From Bordetella parapertussis (GTDB taxonomy: Bacteria > Pseudomonadota > Gammaproteobacteria > Burkholderiales > SG8-41): 53,924 nucleotides of DNA. The notes below the pieces were generated by a model that worked only from the letters and a program-made list of their open reading frames with translations, did not search any database and was not told where the DNA came from. Position numbers and translations under genes: made by a program. Of the stretch, positions 16,617 to 25,530 are shown piece after piece. Every line of letters starts with the position of its first letter. Within the stretch, counting starts at the first letter, position 1. The stretch covers positions 1 through 53,924 of the forward strand of contig CAMBSS010000005.1 of NCBI GenBank assembly GCA_945870465.1, read 5' to 3'.

Positions 16617-17279
16617 ATGAGACTGCTGTTTTTGATTTTTTTGCTGCTCAATGCCGCGGCGTTCGGCTACATCCGTTTTGCGGAAAGCCGCACCGGCGCT
16701 GCTAACCAGATAGCGCTGCTGCAGATCGCGCCGGACAAGATGAAATTGCTGAAACCCGGCGCGCCGCGGCCCGAGCGCAAGGACGCGGCAAGTCCGCAGC
16801 CGGGGCTGGTCTGTCTCGAATGGGGCGCTTTTGCCGCCTATGAGATGGTGAAAGCGACAGCGGCGCTCGAAAAATTTGCGTTAGGCGACAAGGTCGCACA
16901 ACGCGACGCGGGCGACAGCTACTGGGTGTACATTCCGCCGCTGAAGACCCAGGCCGATGCCGACAAGAAGGCGGGCGAATTAAAGGCGCACAGCGTCACC
17001 GATTTTTACGTAGTGCAGGACAATGAGCAGTGGCGATTTGCCGTTTCGCTCGGCATGTTCAAGACCGAAGAGGCCGCCAACAATTACCTCGTTCAGTTGC
17101 GGCAAAAAGGCGTGCGCTCGGCGGTCGCCGGCCCGCGCGGGGCGAAAACCAGCATGTTCGTGATTCGCGACCCCGGCGACGCGGTGGCCGCGAAAATCGC
17201 CGCGCTCAAGGCGGAGTTTCCCAACGCGCAGTTGAAGGCGACCACCTGCGCCGACGCGCAGCAGGCCGCAAAAAGTTAA
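16617..17279 (+). CDS. SPOR domain-containing membrane-anchored protein
   Basis: 220 residues. An N-terminal membrane anchor (LLFLIFLLLNAAAFGYI), a short linker, then two similar segments (about 62-150, WGAFAAYEMVKATAALEKF...YWVYIPPL and WRFAVSLGMFKTEEAANNYLVQL) of the SPOR type that bind denuded septal peptidoglycan. Standard follower of birA-coaX in betaproteobacteria. Its TAA shares bases with the stop of the convergent rfaE2 gene (TTAA at 17276-17279). Confidence 0.85.
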   Translation: MRLLFLIFLLLNAAAFGYIRFAESRTGAANQIALLQIAPDKMKLLKPGAPRPERKDAASPQPGLVCLEWGAFAAYEMVKATAALEKFALGDKVAQRDAGDSYWVYIPPLKTQADADKKAGELKAHSVTDFYVVQDNEQWRFAVSLGMFKTEEAANNYLVQLRQKGVRSAVAGPRGAKTSMFVIRDPGDAVAAKIAALKAEFPNAQLKATTCADAQQAAKS

Positions 17280-17761
17280 AGTCCGCGGATTTTTTTGAGC
17301 GTTTCGGTGGTCGACCGTTCGTGTATGAACGGTATCGAATGCACGGCGCCATGCCAGTTTTTGACTTCGGCCGCGCCGACGATTTTGTCCGCCGCCCAAT
17401 CGCCGCCTTTGACCAGCACGTCGGGTTTGGTCAGCTTGATCAGCGCGAGCGGCGTGTCGTCGTCGAACCAGGTGACGACGCTCACGGCCTCGAGCGCTGC
17501 AAGTACTGCCATGCGGTCGGCGAGCGCATTGATCGGGCGGTCCAGCCCTTTGCCCAGGCGCTGCACCGACGCATCGCTGTTGACGGCGACCAGCAGGCTC
17601 GCGCCGAGAGCGCGCGCCTGCGCGAGATAGCTCGCGTGTCCGCGGTGCAGGATGTCGAATACGCCGTTGGTAAACACCAGCGGCCGCGCCAGTTGCGCGA
17701 TGCGCGCGGTCAGTTCCGCAGGGGCGCAGATCTTGGATTCAAAGGCGGGGGCAGGATGCAC
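17276..17761 (-). CDS. rfaE2: D-glycero-beta-D-manno-heptose 1-phosphate adenylyltransferase
   Basis: 161 residues if started at GTG 17761, the usual RfaE2 length; an in-frame ATG at 17842 would add 27 unlikely residues. The nucleotidyltransferase signature is FTNGVFDILHRGHASYLAQA with the HxGH motif (HRGH), then LLVAVNSDASVQRLGKG, PINALADRMAVLAALEAV and KGGDW, ending in the ISTTETL-like ERSTTETLKKI. It activates heptose 1-phosphate with ATP for lipopolysaccharide core synthesis. It is the single-domain form, unlike the fused HldE of E. coli. The gmhA-like gene 2.3 kb away would supply an earlier step of the pathway. Confidence 0.92.
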   Translation of the reverse strand: MHPAPAFESKICAPAELTARIAQLARPLVFTNGVFDILHRGHASYLAQARALGASLLVAVNSDASVQRLGKGLDRPINALADRMAVLAALEAVSVVTWFDDDTPLALIKLTKPDVLVKGGDWAADKIVGAAEVKNWHGAVHSIPFIHERSTTETLKKIRGL

Positions 17762-17925
17762 GCCGCCAGTGTAACGCGCCGTCGCTGCCGCGCCAAACCC
17801 GTTTATCCTTGTGTTGCACGCTTGCAGTTTGCGGGAACGCACGGACTGCCGCGGCGAGCATCGTTTACGCTCGGTGGCGTGACAGTGAAAGCAAGGCGGG
17901 CGACATTAATACAACGATGTGAATC

Positions 17926-18063
17926 GTGCTGGGCGCGACGGCGGGCGTGGTGCTGATTTATTTTCTGGTCATGCGGGTGTTCTTCCGCCAAAGCCGCGCA
18001 CTCGACCGCCAGATCGATTACAGCAAGAAGCGCAAGTGGGGCGACGAAGACTGCAATGATTAA
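17926..18063 (+). CDS. small single-helix membrane protein, unknown
   Basis: A 45-codon ORF from GTG 17926 to TAA 18063. It has one hydrophobic helix (LGATAGVVLIYFLVMRVFF) followed by a charged tail (RQSRALDRQIDYSKKRKW, then acidic GDEDCND). The arrangement looks like a genuine bitopic protein. Its TAA shares the tetranucleotide TTAA with the stop of the convergent cbpM, as the neighbouring SPOR/rfaE2 pair does, which supports reality. Start codon is uncertain and the ribosome-binding site is weak. Confidence 0.45.
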   Translation: MLGATAGVVLIYFLVMRVFFRQSRALDRQIDYSKKRKWGDEDCND

Positions 18064-18386
18064 AGCAGCCGGCGAGGCAATTGAGCGCGCAACTCGCGCA
18101 ATTCCGCTTCAAGCTCGCCGATACGCGAGACGAATGCCAGTGCCAGCGCCAGTGCATGCGGATCGAGGTCGAAGTCGCTGCGCAGGCGCCGCGCGGTGCG
18201 CACGGTGACGACGCAGTTTCCGGTGAAGGTCCATTCCGTGCTGCGCGGATCGGTCGGGGCGAGCGCGCCGTGCTCGACCAGTTCGCGCAACTCATCTGCC
18301 GACGCGCCGGATGATTCCGCAAGTTGTGTAAATGAAATTTCGTGATGCGCGTCCAGCCACAGCGCATCCATGCGTTCATTTGTCAT
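18060..18386 (-). CDS. cbpM: chaperone modulatory protein CbpM
   Basis: 108 residues, MerR-like in its first half ([27 protein letters not shown], then [31 protein letters not shown]) with a C-terminal coiled-coil ([16 protein letters not shown]), which is the CbpM pattern. CbpM binds the J-domain of CbpA and inhibits its stimulation of DnaK. A strong AGGAGG lies 8 bases before the ATG, inside the 3' end of cbpA; the genes overlap by 11 bases in the usual cbpA-cbpM order. Confidence 0.88.
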   Translation of the reverse strand: MTNERMDALWLDAHHEISFTQLAESSGASADELRELVEHGALAPTDPRSTEWTFTGNCVVTVRTARRLRSDFDLDPHALALALAFVSRIGELEAELRELRAQLPRRLL

Positions 18387-19344
18387 TTTTCGCCTCCTGT
18401 TTGAAATGGCCGCGCGGATCGAATGTCGAGACGTCCGCCAGTTCCTTGAACAATGCCTGTTCGCGTTCGCTCAGCGTTGCGGGCACGGCAATCTGCACGA
18501 TTGCGAAAAAATCGCCGGCCCCTTCCTCGCGTGGTTTGGGCAGTCCGCGCCCGGTAAGACGCAGTTTCTGACCGGCCACCGTGCCCGGCGGAATTTTAAG
18601 ACGCACATTGCCGCCAAGGGTGGGCACTTCCACACGGGTGCCGAGCGCTGCTTCCCAGGGCGCCAGCGGTAAATCGAGATAGAGATCGTGGCCGCTCACG
18701 CGATACAGCGGGTGCGGATTGAGCGCGATGTTGAGATACAGGTCGCCGTCGCGGCCACCATTGAACCCCTTGCCGCCTTTGCCCGGCAGGCGCAGTCTTT
18801 GCCCGTCGGTCGCGCCTTTGGGGATGCGCGCCTTGAATTCGCGCGGCACCCGGCGCAGGCGCCCGTTCTCGTCGTACTCCGGAATGCTGAGATTCAGATC
18901 CAGCAGCGTTCCGCGGTACGCGTCGTCGAGGGAAATCTGCGCGCTGACTTCGAAGTCCTGGCCCGGGATCGGCACGTCGAAGCGCTGCCCGCCGCCCGCT
19001 TGCCCGCCGCGCTGCCGGCCGCCGGCAAGCCCCGCGAACAGATCCGCCAGATCGGCATCGTCAAACGCGAACCCGTTGTCGGCGTAGCGTTTCTCCCAGT
19101 CCGGCGGCGGCCGGAAATCCTGCCCCGATTGATGGCTGCCCAACTGGTCATATGCAGCGCGCTTGTCTGCGTCCTTGAGGGTTTCGTACGCTTCGGCGAC
19201 GTCCTTGAATTTTTCCTCGCCAGCCGGGTCTTTGGAGACGTCGGGATGATATTTGCGCGCGAGTTTGCGATACGCTTTCTTGATCGCGTCGGCATCGGCA
19301 TTGCGCTCGATGCCGAGGGTTTTGTAGTAGTCCTTGTATTTCAT
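18376..19344 (-). CDS. cbpA: curved DNA-binding protein / DnaJ-class co-chaperone CbpA
   Basis: 322 residues. J-domain at 1-70 with the HPD motif in KYHPDVSKD; a glycine/arginine/glutamine linker ([17 protein letters not shown]) and two CTD beta-sandwich units ([19 protein letters not shown] and [19 protein letters not shown]). There is no DnaJ cysteine-rich zinc domain, which separates CbpA from DnaJ. Co-chaperone of DnaK and nucleoid-associated protein of stationary phase. Followed by overlapping cbpM. Confidence 0.93.
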   Translation of the reverse strand: MKYKDYYKTLGIERNADADAIKKAYRKLARKYHPDVSKDPAGEEKFKDVAEAYETLKDADKRAAYDQLGSHQSGQDFRPPPDWEKRYADNGFAFDDADLADLFAGLAGGRQRGGQAGGGQRFDVPIPGQDFEVSAQISLDDAYRGTLLDLNLSIPEYDENGRLRRVPREFKARIPKGATDGQRLRLPGKGGKGFNGGRDGDLYLNIALNPHPLYRVSGHDLYLDLPLAPWEAALGTRVEVPTLGGNVRLKIPPGTVAGQKLRLTGRGLPKPREEGAGDFFAIVQIAVPATLSEREQALFKELADVSTFDPRGHFKQEAKNDK

Positions 19345-19426
19345 GCGCGCGCTCCGGCGCCGTCGCGCGGGCGCTTGCCGGGCAGGACCACGTTTGCTTG
19401 CCTTGGCGCCGGTGCGTCAGCCCGGC

Positions 19427-20002
19427 TTAGTCGAGATATTCGAACAGCTTGACGACTTTCTGCACGCCGCTGGTGGTGCGCGTGATCTCGACCGCGTCGT
19501 CGGCTTCCTTGCGTTTGACCAGGCCCAGCAGGTAGACAGCGCTGGCTTCGGTCACCACTTTGACGTGCACCGGGTTAAACAGCCGCTGGTCGACAAACCG
19601 CGCTTTGACTTTCGACGTGATGAACGAATCGTTGGCGCGCGCCGACAGGGGGGTGACGTTGCCGACAGTGATTTCGTTATAAACGCCGCGCACGTTTTCA
19701 ACCGCGCGCACGATTTTTTCGATTTCCGTCCTCGTCGCGGCGTCCTTCACCTCGCCGGTAATGAGCACCATCCGGCTGAAGCTTGTGATGTTGATGTGCG
19801 CGTCCTTGAAGCGGTCGCCGACGCGTTGCCCGGATTTCAGTTCGATGCCCTGGTCTTCGGTGACGGTGCCGACGGTGCGCCGGTCTTCGCCGACCAGCAC
19901 GGCGGTTCCGGCGCCGCCGACAACCGCGGCGACACAGCCGGACAGCACAGATGCAATGACGGGGAATACGGCCAGCAGTGCTAGCAAACGTAATTTATGC
20001 AT
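19427..20002 (-). CDS. dolP: division/outer-membrane lipoprotein with two BON domains
   Basis: 191 residues from ATG 20002, preceded by GGAG eight bases away (longer in-frame start at 20050 would bury the signal peptide). Lipoprotein signal with lipobox VLSGC, cysteine 23. Two BON domains follow (about 46-115 and 125-191: GDRFKDAHINITSFSRMVLITGEV; VKARFVDQRLFNPVHVKVV). DolP (YraP) is an outer-membrane lipoprotein that binds anionic phospholipid at division sites. Gene order dolP-diaA/gmhA-yraN-lpoA-rsmI matches E. coli yraP-yraO-yraN-yraM-yraL. Confidence 0.92.
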   Translation of the reverse strand: MHKLRLLALLAVFPVIASVLSGCVAAVVGGAGTAVLVGEDRRTVGTVTEDQGIELKSGQRVGDRFKDAHINITSFSRMVLITGEVKDAATRTEIEKIVRAVENVRGVYNEITVGNVTPLSARANDSFITSKVKARFVDQRLFNPVHVKVVTEASAVYLLGLVKRKEADDAVEITRTTSGVQKVVKLFEYLD

Positions 20003-20004
20003 AT

Positions 20005-20619
<615 letters not shown>

Positions 20620-20631
20620 TTATCCCATAAA

Positions 20632-20973
20632 TCACTCGGTGAACGCATTTTTGAGCCACTCGATCGAGTTATCCGTGCCGTTTATGAGCAGCGCATCGAA
20701 GCGGCATGCGGGCGGGCGCGCGATGCCGGCCAGGTAGTGGCGCGCCGTGCGCAGCAACTTCGCGCGCTTGGCGGCGGTGATGCTGGCGGCAGCACCGCCG
20801 AAGCGGTTACTCGAGCGCATGCGCACTTCGACGAACACCAGCGTTTTACCTTCGCGCGCGACGACGTCGATCTCGCCGAAACGGCAGCGATAGTTGCGCG
20901 CTACCAGCGTCAGCCCTGCTTGCTGCAGATAGGCGGCGGCGAGGTTCTCGGCTTCCGCGCCGCGCGCGCTCAT
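20632..20973 (-). CDS. yraN: UPF0102 family nuclease-like protein YraN
   Basis: 113 residues from ATG 20973. The endonuclease-like core RFGEIDVVAREGKTLVFVEVR (D..ExK-type PD-(D/E)xK fold) and the N-terminal GAEAENLAAAYLQQAGLTLVARNYR are diagnostic for UPF0102. Biochemical role not settled. The frame extends further upstream within lpoA; the ATGA overlap with the lpoA stop marks the true start. Confidence 0.93.
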   Translation of the reverse strand: MSARGAEAENLAAAYLQQAGLTLVARNYRCRFGEIDVVAREGKTLVFVEVRMRSSNRFGGAAASITAAKRAKLLRTARHYLAGIARPPACRFDALLINGTDNSIEWLKNAFTE

Positions 20974-22046
20974 CGGCGGGATTTGAGCACGACGGTCTTG
21001 CCGTCGACGAACTGGGCGGGAGTCAGCTCGCGCACGAACCTTTGATCGCGCGTCATGCGGATCTGGCCGGTCACGCCATCGAGCCCGGCATCGCGATTGT
21101 TGTTCAGGAGTTCGAGCCCGATCCGGAACGCGTCTATTCCAAGCGCGTAGAGGCGCTCGAAGTCGACCGCATCGCCCAACTGCGCGCGCGGGTAGATCAT
21201 CACGGCCGGGTGATCGGGTTGCAAGAGCCACGGCATCTCGACAATGCGCACGAGGTTCAGCTCCTGCGCGACCGTTTTGCCGCCGGGATTGACCTGCGAC
21301 GTCGCGTAAATCGCGATGTTGTTCCCGAGATAAGGCCGCACCGTGCGCGCGCGCGCGTAATCCACGGCCAGGAAAATCATGTCGGTGCCGCTGGTGTCCG
21401 CGGTCTGGCGCAGTTTGGTAAGGCTTGCCTGGTCGGCGTCAAAATTGACGTCGGCGACGGTGATGCCGCCGCGCCGCGCAAATTCCTCGACGAAAGCCTG
21501 GCGCATGCGTTTGCTGAGCGGCGAGCCGTCGACGAGAACGTAGGTGTTGCGGCGGCTGTCATCGCGGGCCATTTGCGCAACCTGGCGCGCCTCCTGTTCG
21601 ATGCCGAGGCCGAACAGATAAAGGCGAGGCGGTTGCTGAGACCCCGCGTCCAGCGCGTTCAATGCCAAGGTCGGCACGCTCACCAGCGTGCTGGCGGCAA
21701 TCGCCGCCACGCCGCTGCGCGTGAGCGGGCCCACCACCAGTTGCGCGCCTGACTCAATCGCCTGCTCGTAGATGGTCAGCACGTTGAGTGTGTCTTCGTT
21801 GACCGTATAAACCCGGAACGGCAGCGCGTTTTTGCCGGCAGCCCTGGCGCCGGCGGCGAAACCCAGGCGCACGGCGTCGGCATGGCGGCCGAACGAAGGG
21901 GAAGCCAGCGGCAATATCAACGCGATATGCGGTTCGCGTGCGGCGGCGTGGGCGGCATCGGTAGCGAACGTGAGCGCGGCCCCGTATAGTAGCGCCCGGA
22001 ACAAAGTCAGGAAGACAGCCAGGCGATGAACGATACGGCGCATCAT
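20970..22046 (-). CDS. penicillin-binding protein activator LpoA-like, periplasmic
   Basis: 358 residues. Signal peptide (LTLFRALLYGAALTF, cleavage near AAHAAA) then a type I periplasmic-binding fold as in the C-terminal domain of LpoA: HIALILPLASPSFGRHADAVRLGFAAG, VVGPLTRSGVAAIA, YVLVDGSPLSKRMRQAFVEEF and YATSQVN. Synteny with yraN and rsmI supports orthology to E. coli LpoA (YraM), which activates PBP1a. Two differences are visible: no lipobox cysteine at the signal cleavage site, and no N-terminal TPR domain. The 5' end overlaps the divergent rsmI if the longer rsmI start is used. Confidence 0.85.
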   Translation of the reverse strand: MMRRIVHRLAVFLTLFRALLYGAALTFATDAAHAAAREPHIALILPLASPSFGRHADAVRLGFAAGARAAGKNALPFRVYTVNEDTLNVLTIYEQAIESGAQLVVGPLTRSGVAAIAASTLVSVPTLALNALDAGSQQPPRLYLFGLGIEQEARQVAQMARDDSRRNTYVLVDGSPLSKRMRQAFVEEFARRGGITVADVNFDADQASLTKLRQTADTSGTDMIFLAVDYARARTVRPYLGNNIAIYATSQVNPGGKTVAQELNLVRIVEMPWLLQPDHPAVMIYPRAQLGDAVDFERLYALGIDAFRIGLELLNNNRDAGLDGVTGQIRMTRDQRFVRELTPAQFVDGKTVVLKSRR

Positions 22047-22904
22047 GGGCAGGCGGGAATGGAGCGGCCTTCATTATATGTAGTCGCCACACCGATTGGA
22101 AATCTCGCCGATATCACATTGCGCGCGCTCGATGTGCTGAAACGAGTCGACGTGATTGCGGCGGAGGATACGCGGCTTGCCTCGCGGCTGCTCAAACACC
22201 ACGGTATTACGACGCGGCTGATGGCGGTGCACGAACACAACGAGCGCGGTGCGGCGCAGAAAATTGTGCAATTGCTGGCGCAGGGCAAATCCATCGCGCT
22301 CATCAGCGATGCCGGCACGCCGGCGATTTCCGATCCGGGCGCGCTGGCGGTTGCGGCGGTAAGGCAGGCCGGTTACCCGGTCGTACCGGTGCCGGGCGCG
22401 AACGCGGCGCTGTGCGCGCTGTCTGCCGCCGGCCTCGCGGCGCCGCATTTTCTGTTTTACGGGTTTTTGCCGGCGCAGGCCGCCGCGCGCAAACGCGAAC
22501 TGGCGGCGCTCAAGGCGTTGCCTTACCTGCTGGTGTTTTACGAGGCGCCGCATCGCGTGGTCGCCAGCGTCGCCGACATCGCGGCGGTGCTCGGCGATAC
22601 GCGCATGGTCACCATCGCGCGCGAGCTGACCAAGCTGTTCGAGACCATCCATAGCTGTGCGCTCGGAGAGGCGGCGGCGTGGTTTGCTCAGGATGCCAAT
22701 CAGGTCAAGGGCGAATTCGTGCTGCTAGTCGACGGCGCGCCGGCCGCTGATGCGGCGGATGACGGCGCGGTCCAGCGCGTGCTTGCGGCGCTGATGCGCG
22801 AATTGCCGTTGAAGCAGGCGGTCAAGCTGGCGGCCGACATTACCGACGCGCGCAAGAACGACGTCTACGAACTGGCGCTGCGCATGAAGAAAAATCCCGA
22901 TTGA
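22026..22904 (+). CDS. rsmI: 16S rRNA (cytidine(1402)-2'-O)-methyltransferase
   Basis: 292 residues from ATG 22026. Tetrapyrrole-methylase fold: LYVVATPIGNLADITLRALDVL, AAEDTRLASRLLKHHGI, LISDAGTPAISDPG and VPVPGANAALCALSAAGL are all characteristic. It methylates the ribose of C1402 in 16S rRNA using SAM. An alternative ATG at 22059, preceded by AGGCGGGA, would give MERPSLYVVATPIGN and avoid the 21-base divergent overlap with the lpoA-like gene. I keep the longer form, since E. coli RsmI also has about a dozen residues before LYIV, but the shorter one is equally credible. Confidence 0.95.
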   Translation: MNDTAHHGQAGMERPSLYVVATPIGNLADITLRALDVLKRVDVIAAEDTRLASRLLKHHGITTRLMAVHEHNERGAAQKIVQLLAQGKSIALISDAGTPAISDPGALAVAAVRQAGYPVVPVPGANAALCALSAAGLAAPHFLFYGFLPAQAAARKRELAALKALPYLLVFYEAPHRVVASVADIAAVLGDTRMVTIARELTKLFETIHSCALGEAAAWFAQDANQVKGEFVLLVDGAPAADAADDGAVQRVLAALMRELPLKQAVKLAADITDARKNDVYELALRMKKNPD

Positions 22905-22959
22905 ATTTTACTAATCGCGGGGCAGCGCTTAAGATTGATACAAAATCAGGGGAGAATCA

Positions 22960-23991
22960 ATGAGCCGAGTCACTATCACCCGTCCCGACGACTGGCATTT
23001 GCATCTGCGCGACGGCGATCATATGCGCGCGGTGCTGCCGGACGTGGCGCGGCGCTTCGCGCGCGCCATCGTCATGCCGAACCTGAAGCCGCCCGTCACG
23101 ACTACGGAAATGGCGATCGGCTATCGTGAGCGCATTCTGTCGGCGCTGCCCAACGGCATGCGGTTCGATCCGTTGATGACGCTGTATCTCACCGACAACA
23201 CCAGCGGCAAGGAAATCCAGCGCGCCAAGGCGAGCGGCATCGTGCATGCGGTCAAATATTATCCGGCCGGCGCCACCACCAATTCGGACGCGGGCGTCAC
23301 CGAACTCGGCAAATGCGAAGACGCGCTTGCCGCAATGGAGGAATGCGGCCTGCCGCTGCTGGTACACGGCGAGGTGACGTTTCCCAATGTTGATATTTTC
23401 GACCGCGAGAAACTCTTTATCGACCGCGTATTGATTCCGGCGCTGCAAAAATTTCCCAAGCTGCGCCTGGTTTTCGAGCACATCACGACCAAGGAGGCGG
23501 TGCGCTTCGTGCTCGGCTCGCCGCCGCGCATCGCCGCGACAATCACCGCGCACCACCTGCTGCTCAACCGCAATGCGCTGTTTGCAGGCGGCATCCGCCC
23601 GCACCATTTCTGCCTGCCGATATTGAAGCGCGAAGACGACCGCCTGGCCCTGATCGAGGCCGCCACCAGCGGCAATCCGAAATTTTTTCTCGGCACCGAC
23701 AGCGCGCCGCATGCGCGCGACACCAAGGAGGCGACGTGCGGGTGCGCGGGCATGTATACGTCGCATGCCGGGATCGAGCTCTACGCCGAGATTTTCGGCG
23801 CTTACAATGCGCTCGAAAAGCTCGAAGGTTTCGCCAGCGTATTCGGCCCGGTTTTCTACGGGCTGCCGCGCAATATCGACAAGATCACGCTGGTGAAAGA
23901 AGTGTGGAACGTGCCCAAGGATCTGCCTTTTCACAAGGGCACCCTGGTGCCGTTCCGCGCCGGCGGCACGGTGGGCTGGCGCATGCTATAG
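22960..23991 (+). CDS. pyrC: dihydroorotase (class II)
   Basis: 343 residues, the class II length. Zinc ligands in DDWHLHLRDG (HxH), the carbamylated lysine in AVKYYPAGATTNSDAG, histidines in LLVHGEVT and VFEHITTK, and FFLGTDSAPHARDTKE with the catalytic aspartate. It closes carbamoyl-aspartate to dihydroorotate in pyrimidine synthesis. ATG 22960 follows GGGGAG at 22949. A GC-rich hairpin follows the stop, then rnpB. Confidence 0.97.
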   Translation: MSRVTITRPDDWHLHLRDGDHMRAVLPDVARRFARAIVMPNLKPPVTTTEMAIGYRERILSALPNGMRFDPLMTLYLTDNTSGKEIQRAKASGIVHAVKYYPAGATTNSDAGVTELGKCEDALAAMEECGLPLLVHGEVTFPNVDIFDREKLFIDRVLIPALQKFPKLRLVFEHITTKEAVRFVLGSPPRIAATITAHHLLLNRNALFAGGIRPHHFCLPILKREDDRLALIEAATSGNPKFFLGTDSAPHARDTKEATCGCAGMYTSHAGIELYAEIFGAYNALEKLEGFASVFGPVFYGLPRNIDKITLVKEVWNVPKDLPFHKGTLVPFRAGGTVGWRML

Positions 23992-24000
23992 GGCGCTTGC

Positions 24001-24021
24001 CGGCGGGGGAATATCCCGCCG
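24001..24021. terminator. GC-rich hairpin after pyrC
   Basis: CGGCGGG and CCCGCCG (24001-24007, 24015-24021) form a perfect 7-base stem with a GGAATAT loop 10 bases after the pyrC stop. There is no T-tract, so intrinsic termination is doubtful; it may stabilise the pyrC 3' end. Confidence 0.35.
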
Positions 24022-24051
24022 CAACGGTGCGCGGCCCTGGCGGTCGCTGCG

Positions 24052-24060
24052 TGTTAAAAT
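24052..24060 (+). promoter_or_regulatory. extended -10 promoter of rnpB
   Basis: TGTTAAAAT contains TAAAAT at 24055-24060 preceded by a TG-type extension. The first base of the RNase P P1 helix at 24067 is 7 bases after it, which is the usual distance to +1. No good -35 is visible. Confidence 0.5.
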
Positions 24061-24066
24061 TCGCGC

Positions 24067-24389
24067 GGGAGTTGGCCAGGCAGTCGCTGTCGGCGCGCAT
24101 GTCGCGCCGGTAGAGGAAAGTCCGGGCTCCGCAGGGTAGGGTGACGGCTAACGACCGTCCGCCGTGAGGCGAGGAACAGGGCCACAGAGACGAGTCCGCC
24201 GCGGCACATTGCGGCGGGGTGAAACGCGGCAACCTCCACCCGGAGCAACACCAAATAGGCAAGCTATGACGTGACCCACTGAGCTTGCGGGTAGGTGGCT
24301 AGAGCGTGCGGGCAACCGTACGTCGAGAGGAATGACTGTCACGGGGGCGCAAGCCTTCGACAGAACCCGGCTTATCGGCCGACTCCCAC
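24067..24389 (+). ncRNA. rnpB: RNase P RNA, bacterial class A
   Basis: Catalytic RNA of RNase P, which matures tRNA 5' ends. Signature blocks appear in order: GGCCAGGCAGTCGC (P1-P2 start), GAGGAAAGTCCGGGCTCC (CR I), AGGGTAGGGTGACGGCTAAC, GAGGAACAGGGCCACAGAGA (CR II/III), GGTGAAACGCGGCAACCTCC (P12 side), GCAACACCAAATAGGCA, CGGGTAGGTGGCTAGAG, and ACAGAACCCGGCTTATCGGC (CR V and 3' end). The ends are set by the P1 helix: GGGAGTTGGCC (24067-24077) pairs fully with GGCCGACTCCC (24377-24387). Length of about 323 bases is slightly short of E. coli. Confidence 0.96.
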
Positions 24390-24469
24390 TTCCGATAATC
24401 GCGTGCGTTCGGTTGCAAGCGCCGCGGAACGCGCCGTGTGCTTTAACTGCGAATTGTTAAGGACTGAAC

Positions 24470-25528
24470 ATGAAGAAATACAAAATCGCTTACATCCCCG
24501 GCGATGGCATCGGCAAGGAAACCGGGCCCGAGGGCGTGCGCGTGCTGGAAGCGGCGGCGCGTAAATTCGGTTTCGAACTGCAGTTCGACGAATACGACTG
24601 GAGCTGCGACTACTACGCGAAGCACGGCCGCATGATGCCGGAGGACGGTCTTGAGCAGGTGCGCAAACACGACGCGGTATTTTTCGGCGCGGCAGGCTGG
24701 CCGGCGACGGTGCCCGACCACATTTCGCTGTGGGGGCTGCTGATTCCCTTCCGCCGCAATTTCCAGCAGTACGTGAACCTGCGGCCGGTGCGCCTGATGC
24801 CGGGCGTCAAATGCCCGCTCGCCGGCCGCAAGCCGGGCGACATCGATTTCTGGGTGGTGCGCGAAAACAGCGAAGGCGAATACTCGTCAATCGGCGGGCG
24901 CATGTACGAAGGCACCGAAAATGAATTTGCAACCCAGCAGGCGATCTTCTCGCGGCGCGGCACCGACCGCATCATGCGGTTCGCATTCGAACTCGCGAAA
25001 AAGGGCACAAAAAAGCACGTCACTTCCGCCACCAAGTCGAACGGCATTTCAATCTCGATGCCTTATTGGGACGAGCGCTTCAAATTAATGTCAGCGCAGT
25101 ATCCCGACATCAAGACCGATCAGTATCACATCGACATTCTGACTGCGCATTTCGTGATGCATCCCGACTGGTTCGACGTCGTTGTCGGCTCCAACCTGTT
25201 CGGCGACATCCTCTCCGACCTCGGGCCCGCCTGCACGGGAACGATAGGCATTGCGCCGTCGGCCAACATCAATCCGGAACGTGAATTTCCGTCGCTGTTC
25301 GAACCCGTGCACGGGTCGGCGCCCGACATCTACGGCAAAGGCATCGCCAATCCGGTCGGCCAGATCTGGTCGGGCGCGATGATGCTCGAACACCTCGGCC
25401 ATCCGGATGCAGCGAAAGCGATCGTCGATGCGGTTGAGGCTGTTCTGGTGGAAGGCCCGCGCACGCGGGACGTCGGCGGCAAGTCCGGCACCACCGATAT
25501 GGGCAAAGCCATCGCCGACGCGTTGTAG
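24470..25528 (+). CDS. tartrate dehydrogenase/decarboxylase-like beta-hydroxyacid dehydrogenase
   Basis: 352 residues of the isocitrate/isopropylmalate dehydrogenase family: YKIAYIPGDGIGKETGPEG at the N-terminus, the substrate arginines in QQYVNLRPVRLMPGV, WVVRENSEGEYSSIGG, the metal aspartates in SNLFGDILSDLGPA and FEPVHGSAPDIYGKGIANP. The combination with NLRPVRL and MYEGTENEFATQ is that of the tartrate dehydrogenase subgroup (TtuC-like), which handles tartrate and D-malate with NAD; D-malate dehydrogenase DmlA is the main alternative. AAGGA precedes the ATG by 7 bases. A hydroxy-acid substrate would fit the Bug-rich region but is inference. Confidence 0.88.
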   Translation: MKKYKIAYIPGDGIGKETGPEGVRVLEAAARKFGFELQFDEYDWSCDYYAKHGRMMPEDGLEQVRKHDAVFFGAAGWPATVPDHISLWGLLIPFRRNFQQYVNLRPVRLMPGVKCPLAGRKPGDIDFWVVRENSEGEYSSIGGRMYEGTENEFATQQAIFSRRGTDRIMRFAFELAKKGTKKHVTSATKSNGISISMPYWDERFKLMSAQYPDIKTDQYHIDILTAHFVMHPDWFDVVVGSNLFGDILSDLGPACTGTIGIAPSANINPEREFPSLFEPVHGSAPDIYGKGIANPVGQIWSGAMMLEHLGHPDAAKAIVDAVEAVLVEGPRTRDVGGKSGTTDMGKAIADAL

Positions 25529-25530
25529 CG

